A stretch of DNA of 64,000 nucleotides from Planctomycetota bacterium (GCA_020638655.1 JACKIC010000007.1:310001-374000), one strand, 5' to 3'. Counted from the stretch's first letter, positions 27,344 to 37,500 are shown. Program-made: numbers and translations. The notes: a model not told the origin generated them from the sequence alone.

Positions 27344-28045
27344 TCAGAGGGCGACCAGTTCGGCGATCTTGGCCGCGATGTTCGCCATCGACTCTTCGGC
27401 GGTGCTCAGGCCGCTTCGCGAGCCGAGCAGTGGGCTGACATCGCGGAGGCGTTCATACGTCGTCTCATGCACGATGGGTACGAGCACGTCGCGTGCGAGG
27501 AGTGCGGAGAGTTCCTTCTCTGCGATCCCTTCTGCTTGCAGACGGCCCAGTAGCGCAGGGGTCACCAGCACGATGCCGACTCGCGACCGCGCCAACCCCT
27601 TGTCGATCTCGCGAAGCAGGGAGGTGCCGAGGACAACGTCCTTCTCGCTGAACCAGACCGAGACACCGCGGGACTCCATCTGATCGTGCAGTTCCTTGGC
27701 GGCACCTCGCCGGTCGTCCCACGCATGGCAGAGGAAAACGTCTCGCAGGTCGGGAAGGGGCGCACGCTTCTCGACGGTCTCGCGGTACGGAGTGAGGCTT
27801 CGCACCTGGGCAGGCGTGTAGACCACGGACGACGTGGCTGGCGACCAACGCGGCCTTGCGCTGCCGCCTGATCCGCCGCCGCCGCTTCGGCTGCTGCTGC
27901 CCGACGACGACGACGACGACGACGAGTACGAAGGCGTGTAGGACGAGTAAGACCCGTAGCCGCCATAGCGGGCGCTGCATGCAGGGCAAGCCGCGGCTGC
28001 GCTCGCCGAGCGATGTCCCCGCACTGGTGCAGTGCATCTCGCCAT
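27344..28045 (-). CDS. TIR domain protein with poly-Ser linker
   Basis: 233 residues. The N-terminus has one CPAC pair and a Gly/Tyr/Ser stretch, then a low-complexity linker of consecutive serines encoded by an (CGA)8 tract on the plus strand at 27902-27925. The C-terminal TIR domain (about 100-233) contains DVFLCHAWDDRRGAAKELHD, VSVWFSEKDVVLGTSLLREI with the candidate NADase Glu, and VGIVLVTPALL. TIR proteins of islands often act as NAD+-consuming effectors. Together with the zinc-finger gene upstream it may form a two-gene unit. No partner sensor (argonaute, SIR2, Thoeris) was seen. Confidence 0.75.
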   Translation of the reverse strand: MARCTAPVRGHRSASAAAACPACSARYGGYGSYSSYTPSYSSSSSSSSGSSSRSGGGGSGGSARPRWSPATSSVVYTPAQVRSLTPYRETVEKRAPLPDLRDVFLCHAWDDRRGAAKELHDQMESRGVSVWFSEKDVVLGTSLLREIDKGLARSRVGIVLVTPALLGRLQAEGIAEKELSALLARDVLVPIVHETTYERLRDVSPLLGSRSGLSTAEESMANIAAKIAELVAL

Positions 28046-28146
28046 GGGTCGATCCTACCAAGCAGGACCGGCGCATTCGAGCGCGGTGCTCGTCGCGCAC
28101 GACCTCGCCCGCCTTCTCCAGCAAGCTGTCGCGGGCCGCGCGGCCG

Positions 28147-28281
28147 TCAGCTGCCCGCGCGATCCGGCGCCGTGCCGGTGCTGTTGCACGTCGGGCACGT
28201 GACCTTCGTCGTGCGCCCGGCGTGGTGGTCGATCCGACCAGTGCCGTTGCACAGCCCGCACTGCTGATCGTCGCTGGTCAT
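28147..28281 (-). CDS. Tiny DnaJ-type zinc-finger protein
   Basis: 44 residues: CGLCNGTGRI, then CPTCNSTG, i.e. one pair of CxxCxGxG repeats as in the DnaJ cysteine-rich domain, giving a single zinc site. ATG at 28281. It precedes the TIR gene by about 100 bp on the same strand. Stand-alone mini zinc ribbons of this type are found in phages and mobile elements; function is not assigned. Confidence 0.5.
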   Translation of the reverse strand: MTSDDQQCGLCNGTGRIDHHAGRTTKVTCPTCNSTGTAPDRAGS

Positions 28282-28302
28282 GGGGTGGCATCGTAGGCCG
28301 TC

Positions 28303-28405
28303 AACTTTGACCTTTTGGGACGCGATCTGGTGCGTACGAGGTGAAACCACCTGCAACAAACGGCAACCCCTTGCTACCTGTGTCGAAAGGGGTTACACTC
28401 GTAAC
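28303..28405. repeat. Palindrome-rich right end of the island
   Basis: AACTTTGACCTTTT (28303-28316) repeats the left-end motif at 10540 and sits in GTCAACTTTGAC. AGGTG/CACCT pair at 28339-28352. AACCCCTT (28365-28372) pairs with AAGGGGTT (28387-28394). GTTACACTCGTAAC (28392-28405) is a further palindrome. All lie within 145 bp of attR; this is likely the attP arm/regulatory region. No gene is seen in 28282-28446. Confidence 0.6.
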
Positions 28406-28446
28406 AGACCATCGCAGCGGGTGTTCCGCGAAGCGCCTCTAACGGC

Positions 28447-28495
<49 letters not shown>

Positions 28496-28530
28496 CTTCC
28501 GCCGGGGGCGGAGATCGACCGCCAGTTGGA

Positions 28531-29889
28531 TCAGGCAGGCGATCCGCCGCCCGTCTCGCCGTCGACCAGATACCGGCGCCGGAAGAAGAACACGCCGTCG
28601 TGCAGGTAGTGCACGAGCAGCAGCGAGAACGCGACCATGTAGTAGGCGAGCAGGATCGCCCCGGGCCGGTAGAGCGGGTTGCCGAGTTCGTCGAGCTGCG
28701 GGGTGTCGTGGCCGAACAGCACGAAGGTGCCGCCGCTGAACCGCTCGATGGCCAGGGCCACGATGACGACCAGGGTCAACAAGCCCAGTGTGGCGCCGAC
28801 GGCGGCGCCGTAGAAGCGCCAATGCCGGCCTTCGCCCATGGTGCGGTCGAACAGCTTGCTGTGGATCTCGCCGCGGTCCTGGCTGCGGCGGTTCATCAGC
28901 CAGAGCAGTCCCAGGTACTGGAAGCTGTGCCAGGCGTTCATGCCCTGGAAGGCGCTGTCCAGGTTGGGCAGCAGCGGCACCGCGAAGCCGAACGTCGCCA
29001 TGCCGACGACCAGGGCGAAGCGGTGGGGCAGCAGGGCGCCGGCGCGCTTCTCGACGATCGACTTGTAGACGAACAGCAGCACCGCGATCACGAACAGCGT
29101 CGAGACGCCGATCCACATCGCCGGGTGCATCATGAACTCGGGCAGTACCGGCGCGACGCGGCCGATGCGGAACACGTAGGCGTCGGCTGCTTCCTGGCTG
29201 CCGGTGAGCGCGACCACGATCTTGGTGGCGAGCGCGTCGGGGTTGGCCGCCCGCATCGAGGCGTCGCCGAGGTCGACCATCGACATGCGGAACAACGACA
29301 GCGGATACATCGCCAGCAGCATCACCGCGTAGTCGACGATGCCGAACACGCGCGGCAGCACCGGCTGCAGGTCGCCGGCCTTGGCGGCGTAGGCGTTGGC
29401 GATGTAGCTGTTCTGCTGGACGATGTGCACGCCTGCCCAGAAGAAGAAGAACGTGAGCACGTAGCGGATCGGCGGCGAGCCGCCGAGCACGACGTCGAAG
29501 AACGCGCTGCTGACGGCGGCGCCGATCACGATCGCCGCGACCACGAACGCGAGGCCGAACAGCACCTTGTCCTGGCGGCGGAAGGCCGGGTTGAAGAAGG
29601 TGCGCGTGTAGGTCGCGAACACGTGCGGGCCGCCGAGCGGCAGCATCACGAGCAGCGTCACCAGGTCCTCGCTGGCGGCGACGGTCGCGCCGAGCCAGCG
29701 GAACAGGTAGAAGGCCAGGATCGGGATCGGCACCAGCCAGACGCCGCCGGCGATGAAGATGCGATCCCACGCGGCGCTGCGCAGGTGCTCCTCGGGGCGG
29801 GTGGCGGCGGATTCTTCCCGGGCGTCGATCAGGGAGGCGGCGGTCATGGCAGGGTCGGCGTGGTTGGCGACGAACGTGCCGGACATCAT
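28531..29889 (-). CDS. Polytopic membrane protein of unknown function
   Basis: 452 residues with about ten hydrophobic segments. First segments at about 48-65 (VWLVPIPILAFYLFRWLGA) and 75-90; the last at about 420-438 (LLLVHYLHDGVFFF). Histidine-containing stretches within membrane parts (GVHIVQQNSYIANAY, NAWHSFQYLGLLW, VHYLHDGVFFFRRRYL) could bind heme or metal. It ends a minus-strand run after the cytochrome-type protein, so a link with electron transfer is possible but only inferred. Start ATG 29889; 29847 is an alternative. Confidence 0.7.
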   Translation of the reverse strand: MMSGTFVANHADPAMTAASLIDAREESAATRPEEHLRSAAWDRIFIAGGVWLVPIPILAFYLFRWLGATVAASEDLVTLLVMLPLGGPHVFATYTRTFFNPAFRRQDKVLFGLAFVVAAIVIGAAVSSAFFDVVLGGSPPIRYVLTFFFFWAGVHIVQQNSYIANAYAAKAGDLQPVLPRVFGIVDYAVMLLAMYPLSLFRMSMVDLGDASMRAANPDALATKIVVALTGSQEAADAYVFRIGRVAPVLPEFMMHPAMWIGVSTLFVIAVLLFVYKSIVEKRAGALLPHRFALVVGMATFGFAVPLLPNLDSAFQGMNAWHSFQYLGLLWLMNRRSQDRGEIHSKLFDRTMGEGRHWRFYGAAVGATLGLLTLVVIVALAIERFSGGTFVLFGHDTPQLDELGNPLYRPGAILLAYYMVAFSLLLVHYLHDGVFFFRRRYLVDGETGGGSPA

Positions 29890-29952
29890 GCCGAATCGCG
29901 CGCCCCGTCCAAGGCCTGAGCCGGATCGGCCGCCGCGGCCGCGGGCCTCGCG

Positions 29953-31020
29953 TCAGCGGCGCTTCTTGGCGCCGCCGCCCTCGGCCATCGGCTCGGGCAG
30001 GTCGGGCGCGACCACGACCCGCACGTCGGGCAGGGCCTCGCGCAGGCGCAGCGCGGCGCTCGGGCTCACTTCGGTCTGCCACACGTAGACGTCGTCGAGG
30101 TGCTTGCAGGAGGCCAGCGCGGCCATGCCGTAGTCGCCGACCCTGGTGCCGAACAGGTTGATCGAGCGCAGCTCCTTGCACGCGGTCAGGGCGGTGATGC
30201 CGTTGGCGACCGCTGTCTGGCGCAGATCGAGGTAGAGCAGGCGCGGCATCTTGGCGATCACTTCACAGGCGCCGTCGCCGACCCGGCTGCGGGCCAGGTC
30301 CAGCTCGACGATGTGGTCGGCGATCGGCGCGAGCGCGCGCACGGCGGCGTCGTCGACGTCGTCGGTGTGACCGGCGCAGGTCACGGTCAGCAGCGGGCAG
30401 TCGGGCGCGAACGGCTTGACGGTGAAGTTGCCATCGTCGAACGCCGCCAGCACCTTCTCGTCGAGCGCGCGCACGCCGGCCATCAGCTTGGGCAGCGGGT
30501 CGCCCTTCTTCTTGTCGCCCGAGCCGCGCGGCTTGGGGTCGTCCTTGCCCTTCTCGGAGCCCTTCTCATCGCCCTTCTCTTCCTTGTCGCCGTCCTTCTT
30601 CTCGTCGGCCTTGGCCTTTCCGGTCCATTTGCCGAAGTCGGCGCCGCCTTCGATCCAGGCCTTGATCAGGTCGGTCTGCGCCTTCGACAGCGGCTCGCCC
30701 TTCTTGGCGGGCGGCATGCGGTCCTCGTCGTCGGCCGGCAGCGTCACGGACTGCAGCAGCAGCGAGTCGTCGGGCTTCTTGGCCACCACCAGCTTGCCGC
30801 GCTTGCTCGAGGTGATGCCGTCCTTGCTGTCGAGGGTGACGCCGCCCTTGGGCTTCTTGGTGCGGCCGTTCTCGGTGTGCGGCGCCGAGTGGCACTCGAC
30901 GCAGCGCTTCTCGAGGATCGGCCAGATCTGCGTGGCGAAGTCGACCTTCTTGGGGGCCTTGTCCTGCGCGAGCAGCAGGGTCGGCGCGGCGAGGAACAGA
31001 AGAACAGCGAGGATGCGCAT
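29953..31020 (-). CDS. Planctomycete-type cytochrome c (PSCyt1) protein with leucine-rich-repeat-like tail
   Basis: 355 residues with a signal peptide (hydrophobic core about 3-18, AQ cleavage). Residues about 30-130 hold the PSCyt1 domain: IWPILEKRCVECHSAP with the heme motif CVECH, and DEDRMPPAKKGEPLSKAQ with the distal Met region. A highly charged Lys/Glu linker (about 135-175) follows. The C-terminal part has spaced leucines (LLYLDLRQTAV, LRSINLFGTRVGD) like a leucine-rich repeat. Upstream genes on the same strand are DUF1501 and DUF1549/1553 proteins, the usual partners in planctomycetes. Their joint role is not firmly known; surface sulfatase or polymer metabolism has been suggested. 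Confidence 0.85.
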   Translation of the reverse strand: MRILAVLLFLAAPTLLLAQDKAPKKVDFATQIWPILEKRCVECHSAPHTENGRTKKPKGGVTLDSKDGITSSKRGKLVVAKKPDDSLLLQSVTLPADDEDRMPPAKKGEPLSKAQTDLIKAWIEGGADFGKWTGKAKADEKKDGDKEEKGDEKGSEKGKDDPKPRGSGDKKKGDPLPKLMAGVRALDEKVLAAFDDGNFTVKPFAPDCPLLTVTCAGHTDDVDDAAVRALAPIADHIVELDLARSRVGDGACEVIAKMPRLLYLDLRQTAVANGITALTACKELRSINLFGTRVGDYGMAALASCKHLDDVYVWQTEVSPSAALRLREALPDVRVVVAPDLPEPMAEGGGAKKRR

Positions 31021-31057
31021 GGAAGAGTCGGGCGTCCGGGGTCTGGGGAAGCGGGGC

Positions 31058-32395
31058 TCAGGCGAAGATGGACGTGATCGGGTCGCCCTTGTCGGCGACC
31101 TTGAACGGGCGGCCCGAGGGGGAGGTGACGACCTTGTCGAGCGGCAGGCCGCACGCGTAGGCGATCGTGGCGTTGAAGTCCTGGATGCTGACCGGGTCCT
31201 CGACCACCTCGCGCCCCTCGGCGTCGGTCTTGCCGAAGCGCTGGCCGCCGGCGATGCCGCCGCCGGCGAGCAGGCAGCTGAAGGCCTTGGGGTAGTGGTT
31301 GCGGCCGTTGTCGCCGTCGATGTCGGGCGAGCGGCCGAACTCGGTCGCCAGCACCACGAGCGTCTCTTCGAGCAGGCCGCGGCCGTCGAGGTCGGCGAGC
31401 AGCGCCGCGAGCCCCTGGTCGATCGACGGGCACAGGTCGTCCAGCCGGTCGAAGTTCTCGGAGTGGGTGTCCCAGCCGTTGCTCATCACCTCGACGTAGC
31501 GAACGCCGTGTTCGACCAGTCGCCGCGCCAACAGGCAGCCGCTGCCGAACGGCGTATCGCCGTAGGTCTGCTTCATCGCCGCGGACTCGAGGTCGAGGTC
31601 GAAGGCGGTCAGGTCGCTGCTGCGCATCAGCTTGATCGCCTCGTTGTAGGCCTTGCTGTAGGCGGCGACGTCGCGCGACTGGTGCTTCTCGCCGAAGGCG
31701 CTGTTCAGCTTCTCGAGCTGGTCGAGGCGGCGCTGGAAGCGCTTCTCGTCGACGCCCTTGGGCAGCATCGCGTTCTGCAGGCCGTCGTCGGCGCTGCCGA
31801 TCGGCAGGGCCTGGAACTCGGGCGGGAAGAAGCCCGCGGTCGGCATGTCCGAGCCGCCGCCGACCAGCACGTGGCCGGGCAGCGTCGGGTTGATGCGGCC
31901 CTTCTCCACGTTGCACCAGGCGCCCAGGCTCGGGTGCTGGATGGTGCCGCGCAGCTCGTAGCTCGTGCGCATCACGTACTGGGCCTGTTCGTGGGCGCCC
32001 TGGCGGCTGGTCATCGAGTTGACGACGCAGACCTTGTCCATCTGCTGCGCGAGCTTGGGGAAGTACTGGCCGACCAGCACGCCGTCGGCGCGCGTGCGCA
32101 GCGCCTCGACGGGGCCCTGCGTCACCTTGCCCGGCTTGGGGTCGAAAGTGTCCAGGTGCGTCATGCCGCCGCGCAGGAACAGGTAGATCACGCTCTTGGC
32201 GCGACCGCCGCCCGGCAGCCGCGGCAGCGCGCCGCGCGCCAGGTCACCGGCGAGGGGGTTGTTGAGGCTCTGCGCGATCGCGCGCGGGCCGAAGGCCGAG
32301 GTCACCGAGGCGCCCAGCAGCGAGCCGGCGAGGCCGCCGACGAAGGCGCGGCGCGTCGCCAGGTCCGAGTTCTTGATCAGGTTGCGGAAGGTCAT
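31058..32395 (-). CDS. DUF1501 family protein (Tat-exported)
   Basis: 445 residues. The N-terminus is a Tat-like signal: LATRRAFVGGLAGSLLG with paired arginines, then a hydrophobic stretch and an AIAQ site. The body matches DUF1501, an alkaline-phosphatase/sulfatase-fold family common in planctomycetes: KSVIYLFLRGGMTHLDTFDP, GVRYVEVMSNGWDTHSENF, LVVLATEFGRSPD, HYPKAFSCLLAGGGIAGG. The His and Asp residues fit metal ligands. The gene begins 16 bp after the DUF1549/1553 gene and ends 37 bp before the cytochrome gene, so the three form an operon. Confidence 0.92.
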   Translation of the reverse strand: MTFRNLIKNSDLATRRAFVGGLAGSLLGASVTSAFGPRAIAQSLNNPLAGDLARGALPRLPGGGRAKSVIYLFLRGGMTHLDTFDPKPGKVTQGPVEALRTRADGVLVGQYFPKLAQQMDKVCVVNSMTSRQGAHEQAQYVMRTSYELRGTIQHPSLGAWCNVEKGRINPTLPGHVLVGGGSDMPTAGFFPPEFQALPIGSADDGLQNAMLPKGVDEKRFQRRLDQLEKLNSAFGEKHQSRDVAAYSKAYNEAIKLMRSSDLTAFDLDLESAAMKQTYGDTPFGSGCLLARRLVEHGVRYVEVMSNGWDTHSENFDRLDDLCPSIDQGLAALLADLDGRGLLEETLVVLATEFGRSPDIDGDNGRNHYPKAFSCLLAGGGIAGGQRFGKTDAEGREVVEDPVSIQDFNATIAYACGLPLDKVVTSPSGRPFKVADKGDPITSIFA

Positions 32396-32411
32396 CGATG
32401 GTCTCCTTCGA

Positions 32412-34478
32412 TCACTGCACGAAGCGGAATTCGTTGCTGTTGCAAAGCACCCAGACGAGGTCCTTGATGGCGTCCTGGCCGTGCACCGCGATGGCGCGGC
32501 GCCAGGTGACCAGTTCGTCCTCGGAGGGCTCGCGGTTGAGCGTGGTCAGGTAGGCGACGCGCACGCGGCGTTCGCCGTTCTCCGCGACGGAGATGTCGCG
32601 GCCGAGCGCGGACTGGCCCTGCAGCACCTTCTGGTCGAGGAAGCCGTTGAGCAGGGTCAGCACCTGCGGCACCGTCGCCGCGGTCGACGCCGCGTCGATG
32701 GTCTCCCGGTCGGACTGGCCGAACTGCCGCAGCAGGTGGCTGGGGTTGGCCGGTTGCGGCTGGTCGCTGGCGCGCACCATGTCGCCCTCGCGGCCGCGCG
32801 CGGCGCGCTGGCCCACCGGCAGGCCGATGCGCTCGAGCTCGTCGGCGATCTCGGCGACCTGCTTGAGGTCGCCCTGGCGCCGCGCCATGGCCAGCTTCTG
32901 CAGCAGCGGCCGCGCGCGCCGTTGCAGCTCGGCGTCGGCGGCGAGCTGGCGCCGCACCTCTTCGCGCTTCTGCTCCTGGGCCTGCATCATCATCGGGTTG
33001 CGCCGGTCGGTCATCGCGATCAGGTCGGCGGCGTCGGCCTTGGCCAGCATCGCCTGCTGCTCGTAGACCTCGCGGGCGCGTTCGTCGAGCGGCCGCAGGC
33101 GTTCGTCGACGTCGTCGTAGACCAGCGTCAGCAGCGAGTCCCAGACCTGCTCGGCGCTCATCCGGCGCAGCAGCGGCCCGCGGAACACGAACGGCGAGCC
33201 GTCCTCGTTGGCCTGCTGGCTCTCGCGCGCGAACAGCTGGGTGTGCGCCAGCACGCGCTCGAACTGCCGCAGGTCGTAGTCGAGGTCCGCCATCAGCTTC
33301 TCGAGATACGAGAACAGCTCGTTGTGCAGCGGCTTGGTGTCCTTCTTCCAGTCGTCGATCGGTTCGACCAGCCCCTTGCCGAAGGTACGCGCCCACATCC
33401 GGTTGGCGATGACCTTCGTGAACATCGGGTTCTTCTTGCTGGTCATCCAGTCGGCCAGCGCCTCGCGCGAGTCGGCTTCGGGCTGGCGCTGGTTGCGCGC
33501 CCGGTTGCGCTTGGTCTGCGACTGCGAGACCTTGGCGTACTTGAGCTTGACGTCCTGGCCGAACAGCGTGTCGGCCATCACCGGCGTGCCCGGCTTGGCG
33601 TCGTCGTACTTGTAGTCCTTGGGCAGCGGCTCGACGCCCGTGCCCTTGCCCGAGATGCCGGTCGTCATGCGGCGCAGCAGGTTCTGCGCCTGCTGGCGCG
33701 TGCGGTCGTCGGCCTTGGCGAGCTCGGCGCGCATGCCGACGTAGTTCTGGGCGAGGCTGTCGTCGCGGTAGCGCAGGCCGCCGAAGAACGCGGCCATCGC
33801 GTAGAACTCCTTCTGCGTCCAGACGTCGAAGGGGTGGTTGTGGCACTGCGCGCACTCGAGCCGCGTGCCCAGGAACAGCCGCAGCGTGTTGGCCATCGCG
33901 TCGTGCGGCATGTTCTGATCGCGCAGCAGGTAGCCGACCGCGCCGTTGCCCTCGGCGTGGGCCGCGCCTTCGGCCGTCAGCAGTTCACGCACCATCTGGT
34001 CGTACGGCTTGTCCTTCTGGACCGCCTCACGCAGGTAGTGCGCGAACGGCTCGCCGCTGACCTGGCGCTGGCGCGACTTGACCCGGAACAGGTCGAACCA
34101 GAAGTTGGCCAGGTGGCTGGTGTGACCCGGGGAGTCGAGCAGCCGGTCGATCAGGGTGTGGCGCTTGTTCGGGTCCTGATCGGCGAGCCAGGTCTCGGTC
34201 TCCGCGAGGGTCGGGATACGGCCGACCAGCTGCAGATAGGTGCGCCGCAGGAAGGTGGGGTCGTCGACGACCGCGGCGGGCTCGGTCTGGTCACGGCGCA
34301 GGCTGCGCTCGAGCAGGCTGTCGATGCGCGCGGCCTCCTCCAGGACCCGCTGCTGCGGGCGGACCGACTCGACGGTGCGGGCCGGACGTTGTGGGTTGAC
34401 CGCACTGGTCTGGGCGACCACGGCCGAACTCATCAGGACGACGAACGGGAACGCGCTGCGAAGGATGGTTCGGGTCAT
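32412..34478 (-). CDS. DUF1549/DUF1553 family protein
   Basis: 688 residues with an N-terminal signal peptide (FPFVVLMSSAVVAQ). DUF1549 (PSCyt2) part: FLRRTYLQLVGRIPTLAE near 60, WFDLFRV, LGTRLECAQCHNHPFDVWTQ. DUF1553 (PSD1) part: SREALADWMTSKKNPMF, VIANRMWARTFGKGLVEP, YDLRQFERVLAHTQLF. The tail, VWVLCNSNEFRFVQ, is the family's usual C-terminus. It pairs with the DUF1501 gene downstream. Marker families for Planctomycetota; enzymatic activity is not established. Confidence 0.93.
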   Translation of the reverse strand: MTRTILRSAFPFVVLMSSAVVAQTSAVNPQRPARTVESVRPQQRVLEEAARIDSLLERSLRRDQTEPAAVVDDPTFLRRTYLQLVGRIPTLAETETWLADQDPNKRHTLIDRLLDSPGHTSHLANFWFDLFRVKSRQRQVSGEPFAHYLREAVQKDKPYDQMVRELLTAEGAAHAEGNGAVGYLLRDQNMPHDAMANTLRLFLGTRLECAQCHNHPFDVWTQKEFYAMAAFFGGLRYRDDSLAQNYVGMRAELAKADDRTRQQAQNLLRRMTTGISGKGTGVEPLPKDYKYDDAKPGTPVMADTLFGQDVKLKYAKVSQSQTKRNRARNQRQPEADSREALADWMTSKKNPMFTKVIANRMWARTFGKGLVEPIDDWKKDTKPLHNELFSYLEKLMADLDYDLRQFERVLAHTQLFARESQQANEDGSPFVFRGPLLRRMSAEQVWDSLLTLVYDDVDERLRPLDERAREVYEQQAMLAKADAADLIAMTDRRNPMMMQAQEQKREEVRRQLAADAELQRRARPLLQKLAMARRQGDLKQVAEIADELERIGLPVGQRAARGREGDMVRASDQPQPANPSHLLRQFGQSDRETIDAASTAATVPQVLTLLNGFLDQKVLQGQSALGRDISVAENGERRVRVAYLTTLNREPSEDELVTWRRAIAVHGQDAIKDLVWVLCNSNEFRFVQ

Positions 34479-34584
34479 GAGTGTCCGCGCTCGCCCGTGG
34501 CAGGGGGGCGAGAAGGCGCCATTGAACGACGATCATCGGCTTTTGACCACTGGCACCCGAGATCAACGCCCCTCCCCAAGCCCT

Positions 34585-37500
34585 TCAGCGCACGGTCACT
34601 AGGACTCGCCCGCCCGCCTCGAGGTCGGCCTTGGGCAGGGTCCGGGGCGCGCGCAGCTCGACCCGCCCCTCGAAGTCGTCGCCGAGCAGGTCGCGCAGGC
34701 GCTGCCGGACGACCCGCATGCGCACTTCGCCGAGGTCGCGTAAGGCCTCGCGGGTGCGGCGGTTGGTGGCACCGGAGGTGCCTTCGTCGAGCATCTGCAG
34801 GGCCTCGTCGAGGGTCGCCTCGAGGGCTCCCAGGCGGGTGTCCAGGTCGGCCAGCTCTTGCTGCATGGCGAAGGTCTCGCCGGCGCGCCCCGCGGTGAGT
34901 CGGGCCGCGAGGCCCGTGGCCAGCGGCTGGCGCCGCGCGAGCAGTTGGTCGCGCTGCTGGCGCAGGTCGGTGATCGAAGTCAGGACCATCGCCGACCGGG
35001 GATTGGCCAGCGCGGCCACCCGTTCCTTGTCGCCGACGCCCGGCTCGTGCCGGAGCACCACGCGCCGATGCGGCTCGGCGGCCAGCATCTCGGCGATCGC
35101 CGCGAAGTCGGTCGGCGGCGCGGTGGTCTGGCCGGCCGGGAAGTCGACCGCGGTGTCGAGCTCGCGCGGGTCGCGCTTGCCGGTGATCCCGAACAGGTCG
35201 GTGACCGAGCGCAGCGCGCGCATCGGGGTGCTGCCGACGGCCTTGCCGAGCAGCAGCGCGATCGCCTCCACGGCCGCGTCCCGGATCGTCGCGGGGTCGA
35301 GCTTGTGGTTGTCGAGCACCACGCGCACGGGCAGGCGGTGTTCGCCGTCGTCGTCGCGCAGCAGGAACAGCACCGTGTCGAGCGGCGCCGGCAACCGCAG
35401 GTAGGTCGAGATCGGCCCGCCCGCGGGCTCGGAGATCGACAGCGACGAGAACACCGGCACGGCGTGGATCACGCCGCCGCGCGTGCCGTGGAACTCGGCG
35501 TCGACGGTGAGGTCGAGCCGGCCCTCGGCGATGTCGACGTTGGCGCCGGACGCGAGGCCCCGGATCGTGGTCAGCTCGAACGAGTCGACGCGCGCGTGCA
35601 CCTCGCCGTCGAGCACGGGCACCAGCGCGAGCCGGCCGCGCACCGCGACGTCACCGACGAGCGTGCGCAGGTCGGGGTCGTGCCCATCCTTGGCTGCGGC
35701 GGGATCGCTTCCGGGCTGGTTGATGTCGACGTCGCCGCCGGTGAGGTCCATCGAGAACGAGAACGGCCGGGCCTCGTGCAGCGCACGCGTCGAGAACTCG
35801 CGCACGTCCACGTCGAGGCTGGCGATCGGCAGGTGTGTCGCCGGCGTCGTCCTGGTGTCCAGGTAGTCGACGCGCAGGCCCTGCAGACGCAGGCGGTCGA
35901 TCAGCGTCTCCGCGGCGGGTTTCGCCGCGGCGGGAAGCGGCGCTTGAGCCGTCTCCGCGCCGGCCGCCGCAGGTGGCGCCGGCGGTGCGGGCAACAGCCG
36001 CACGCCGCCGAAGTCCAGCCCCTCGGCGCTCTGGGTCAAACGCAGCGCGGGCTCGACCAGTTCGACGCGTTGCACGAGCAGCTGGCCCGACGCCGGATCG
36101 AACGAACGCACGGCGATCTCGGCCTCGGGCACTTCGAAGAAGGGCGTCGCGTCGGGCGCGCCGTAGCGCAGGCCTTCGACGCGCACGCCGATGCCGAACG
36201 GCTGCGAGAGGTCGAACGTGTCCGCGGTCCGGCGCCGCAGGTCGAGCTGCGCCACGATGTGCGCGTCGAGGGTCGCGTTGCTGCACGTGCCGGTGAGGCG
36301 TTCTGCAGCGGCGGGCAATACGCGCGCGATCGCGGTCGTGTCGATGTCGCGGAGCTGCAGCTGCAGGTCCGCGAGCGGCTGCAGGGCGAACGGCGAGAGC
36401 TGCAGGTGCGTCTGCAGCTTGCCGAGCAGGGGCCGGGCCGCGCCCTGGAGCTCGAACAACATCGGCCCGGACAGCGCCTTGTCCTCCGCGGTCTGCCACG
36501 GCTCCGTCAGCTCGAGGCGCAGGTTGGCTTCGAGGGGCTCGGCGCCGGGGAGCGTCTCGTCGTGGAAGCGCAGCGCGGCGATCTGCACCGTGACCGCGTC
36601 GATCGCCAGGGCAGGCGCCGGGCCGGCGGGTCGGGGCGTCGCCTTCGCCGACTCGGTCGGCTTCTCCGGCTCCGTCGGCGCGGCCGCCTGGGTCTCGTCG
36701 GCCGCGGCCGCCGCGCCCGCGGCGGCGAACCGCAGTCCGGCGACCTCGAGTCCCGCGGTCGTCTGCCGCACGTCGGCGCTGACTCCGAGCAGCGCGGCCG
36801 TCTGCACGCGCACGCGTTCGGCGCCGGCCTCGGGCATCTGCAGACGCAGCGACTCGATGCCGATCAGGCTCTGTCCGCCTTCCCGCAGCACCAGGTTCGC
36901 GAGGTCGGCATCGAGCGCGCCGCTGTCGCTGTCGAGCGATGCCTTCAGGGTGCCACTGAACTCGCCGGCCTCGAGCACGCAGGTGACGCCGGGCGGCATC
37001 AGGTTGCCGAGCCCCGCGCCCGAGATGCCGCGCACGGCGAGCGTCGCGTCGAGATCGTGGCGCGACCCGGCGCCGCGCAGGGTGCCGGCGACGCGCGCCT
37101 GCTCGACCGCGCCGTCGATGCGCAGTGTTGCCTCGAACGTCCTGCCGTCGGCGCCATCGGGCGCCACGCGCGCGTCGCCCGCGATCTGCCAGAGCCGGTG
37201 GTTGGCCGCGGCACCGCCGGCAACGCGCAGGCCGGCGACCAGCAGCCCGCCGTCGGCGAGTCGTTCCACGCGCACGTCGAGCCCCTTCAGGTCGGCGACG
37301 CCGAGCTGCAGGCCGTCGGCGGTCGCCGCGAAGCTCTCGAGTCCGGCTGGGCCGACCTGCAGCAGCGTCGCCTGGTCGTCGGTGAGGCGCAACTCCGTGA
37401 GGGCCACGGCGCCGCGGGTGCCCGCGGCGTCGAGCTGCAGGTTGGCGCGCGCGTCGAGCCGCAGCGCGGCGTCGCGCCAGGCGACCTGCACCCCGGCGCG

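Noticed and set aside
27902..27925. (CGA)8 tract as phase-variation switch
   Set aside because: Triplet unit changes only serine number, not frame; kept as linker-length variation.
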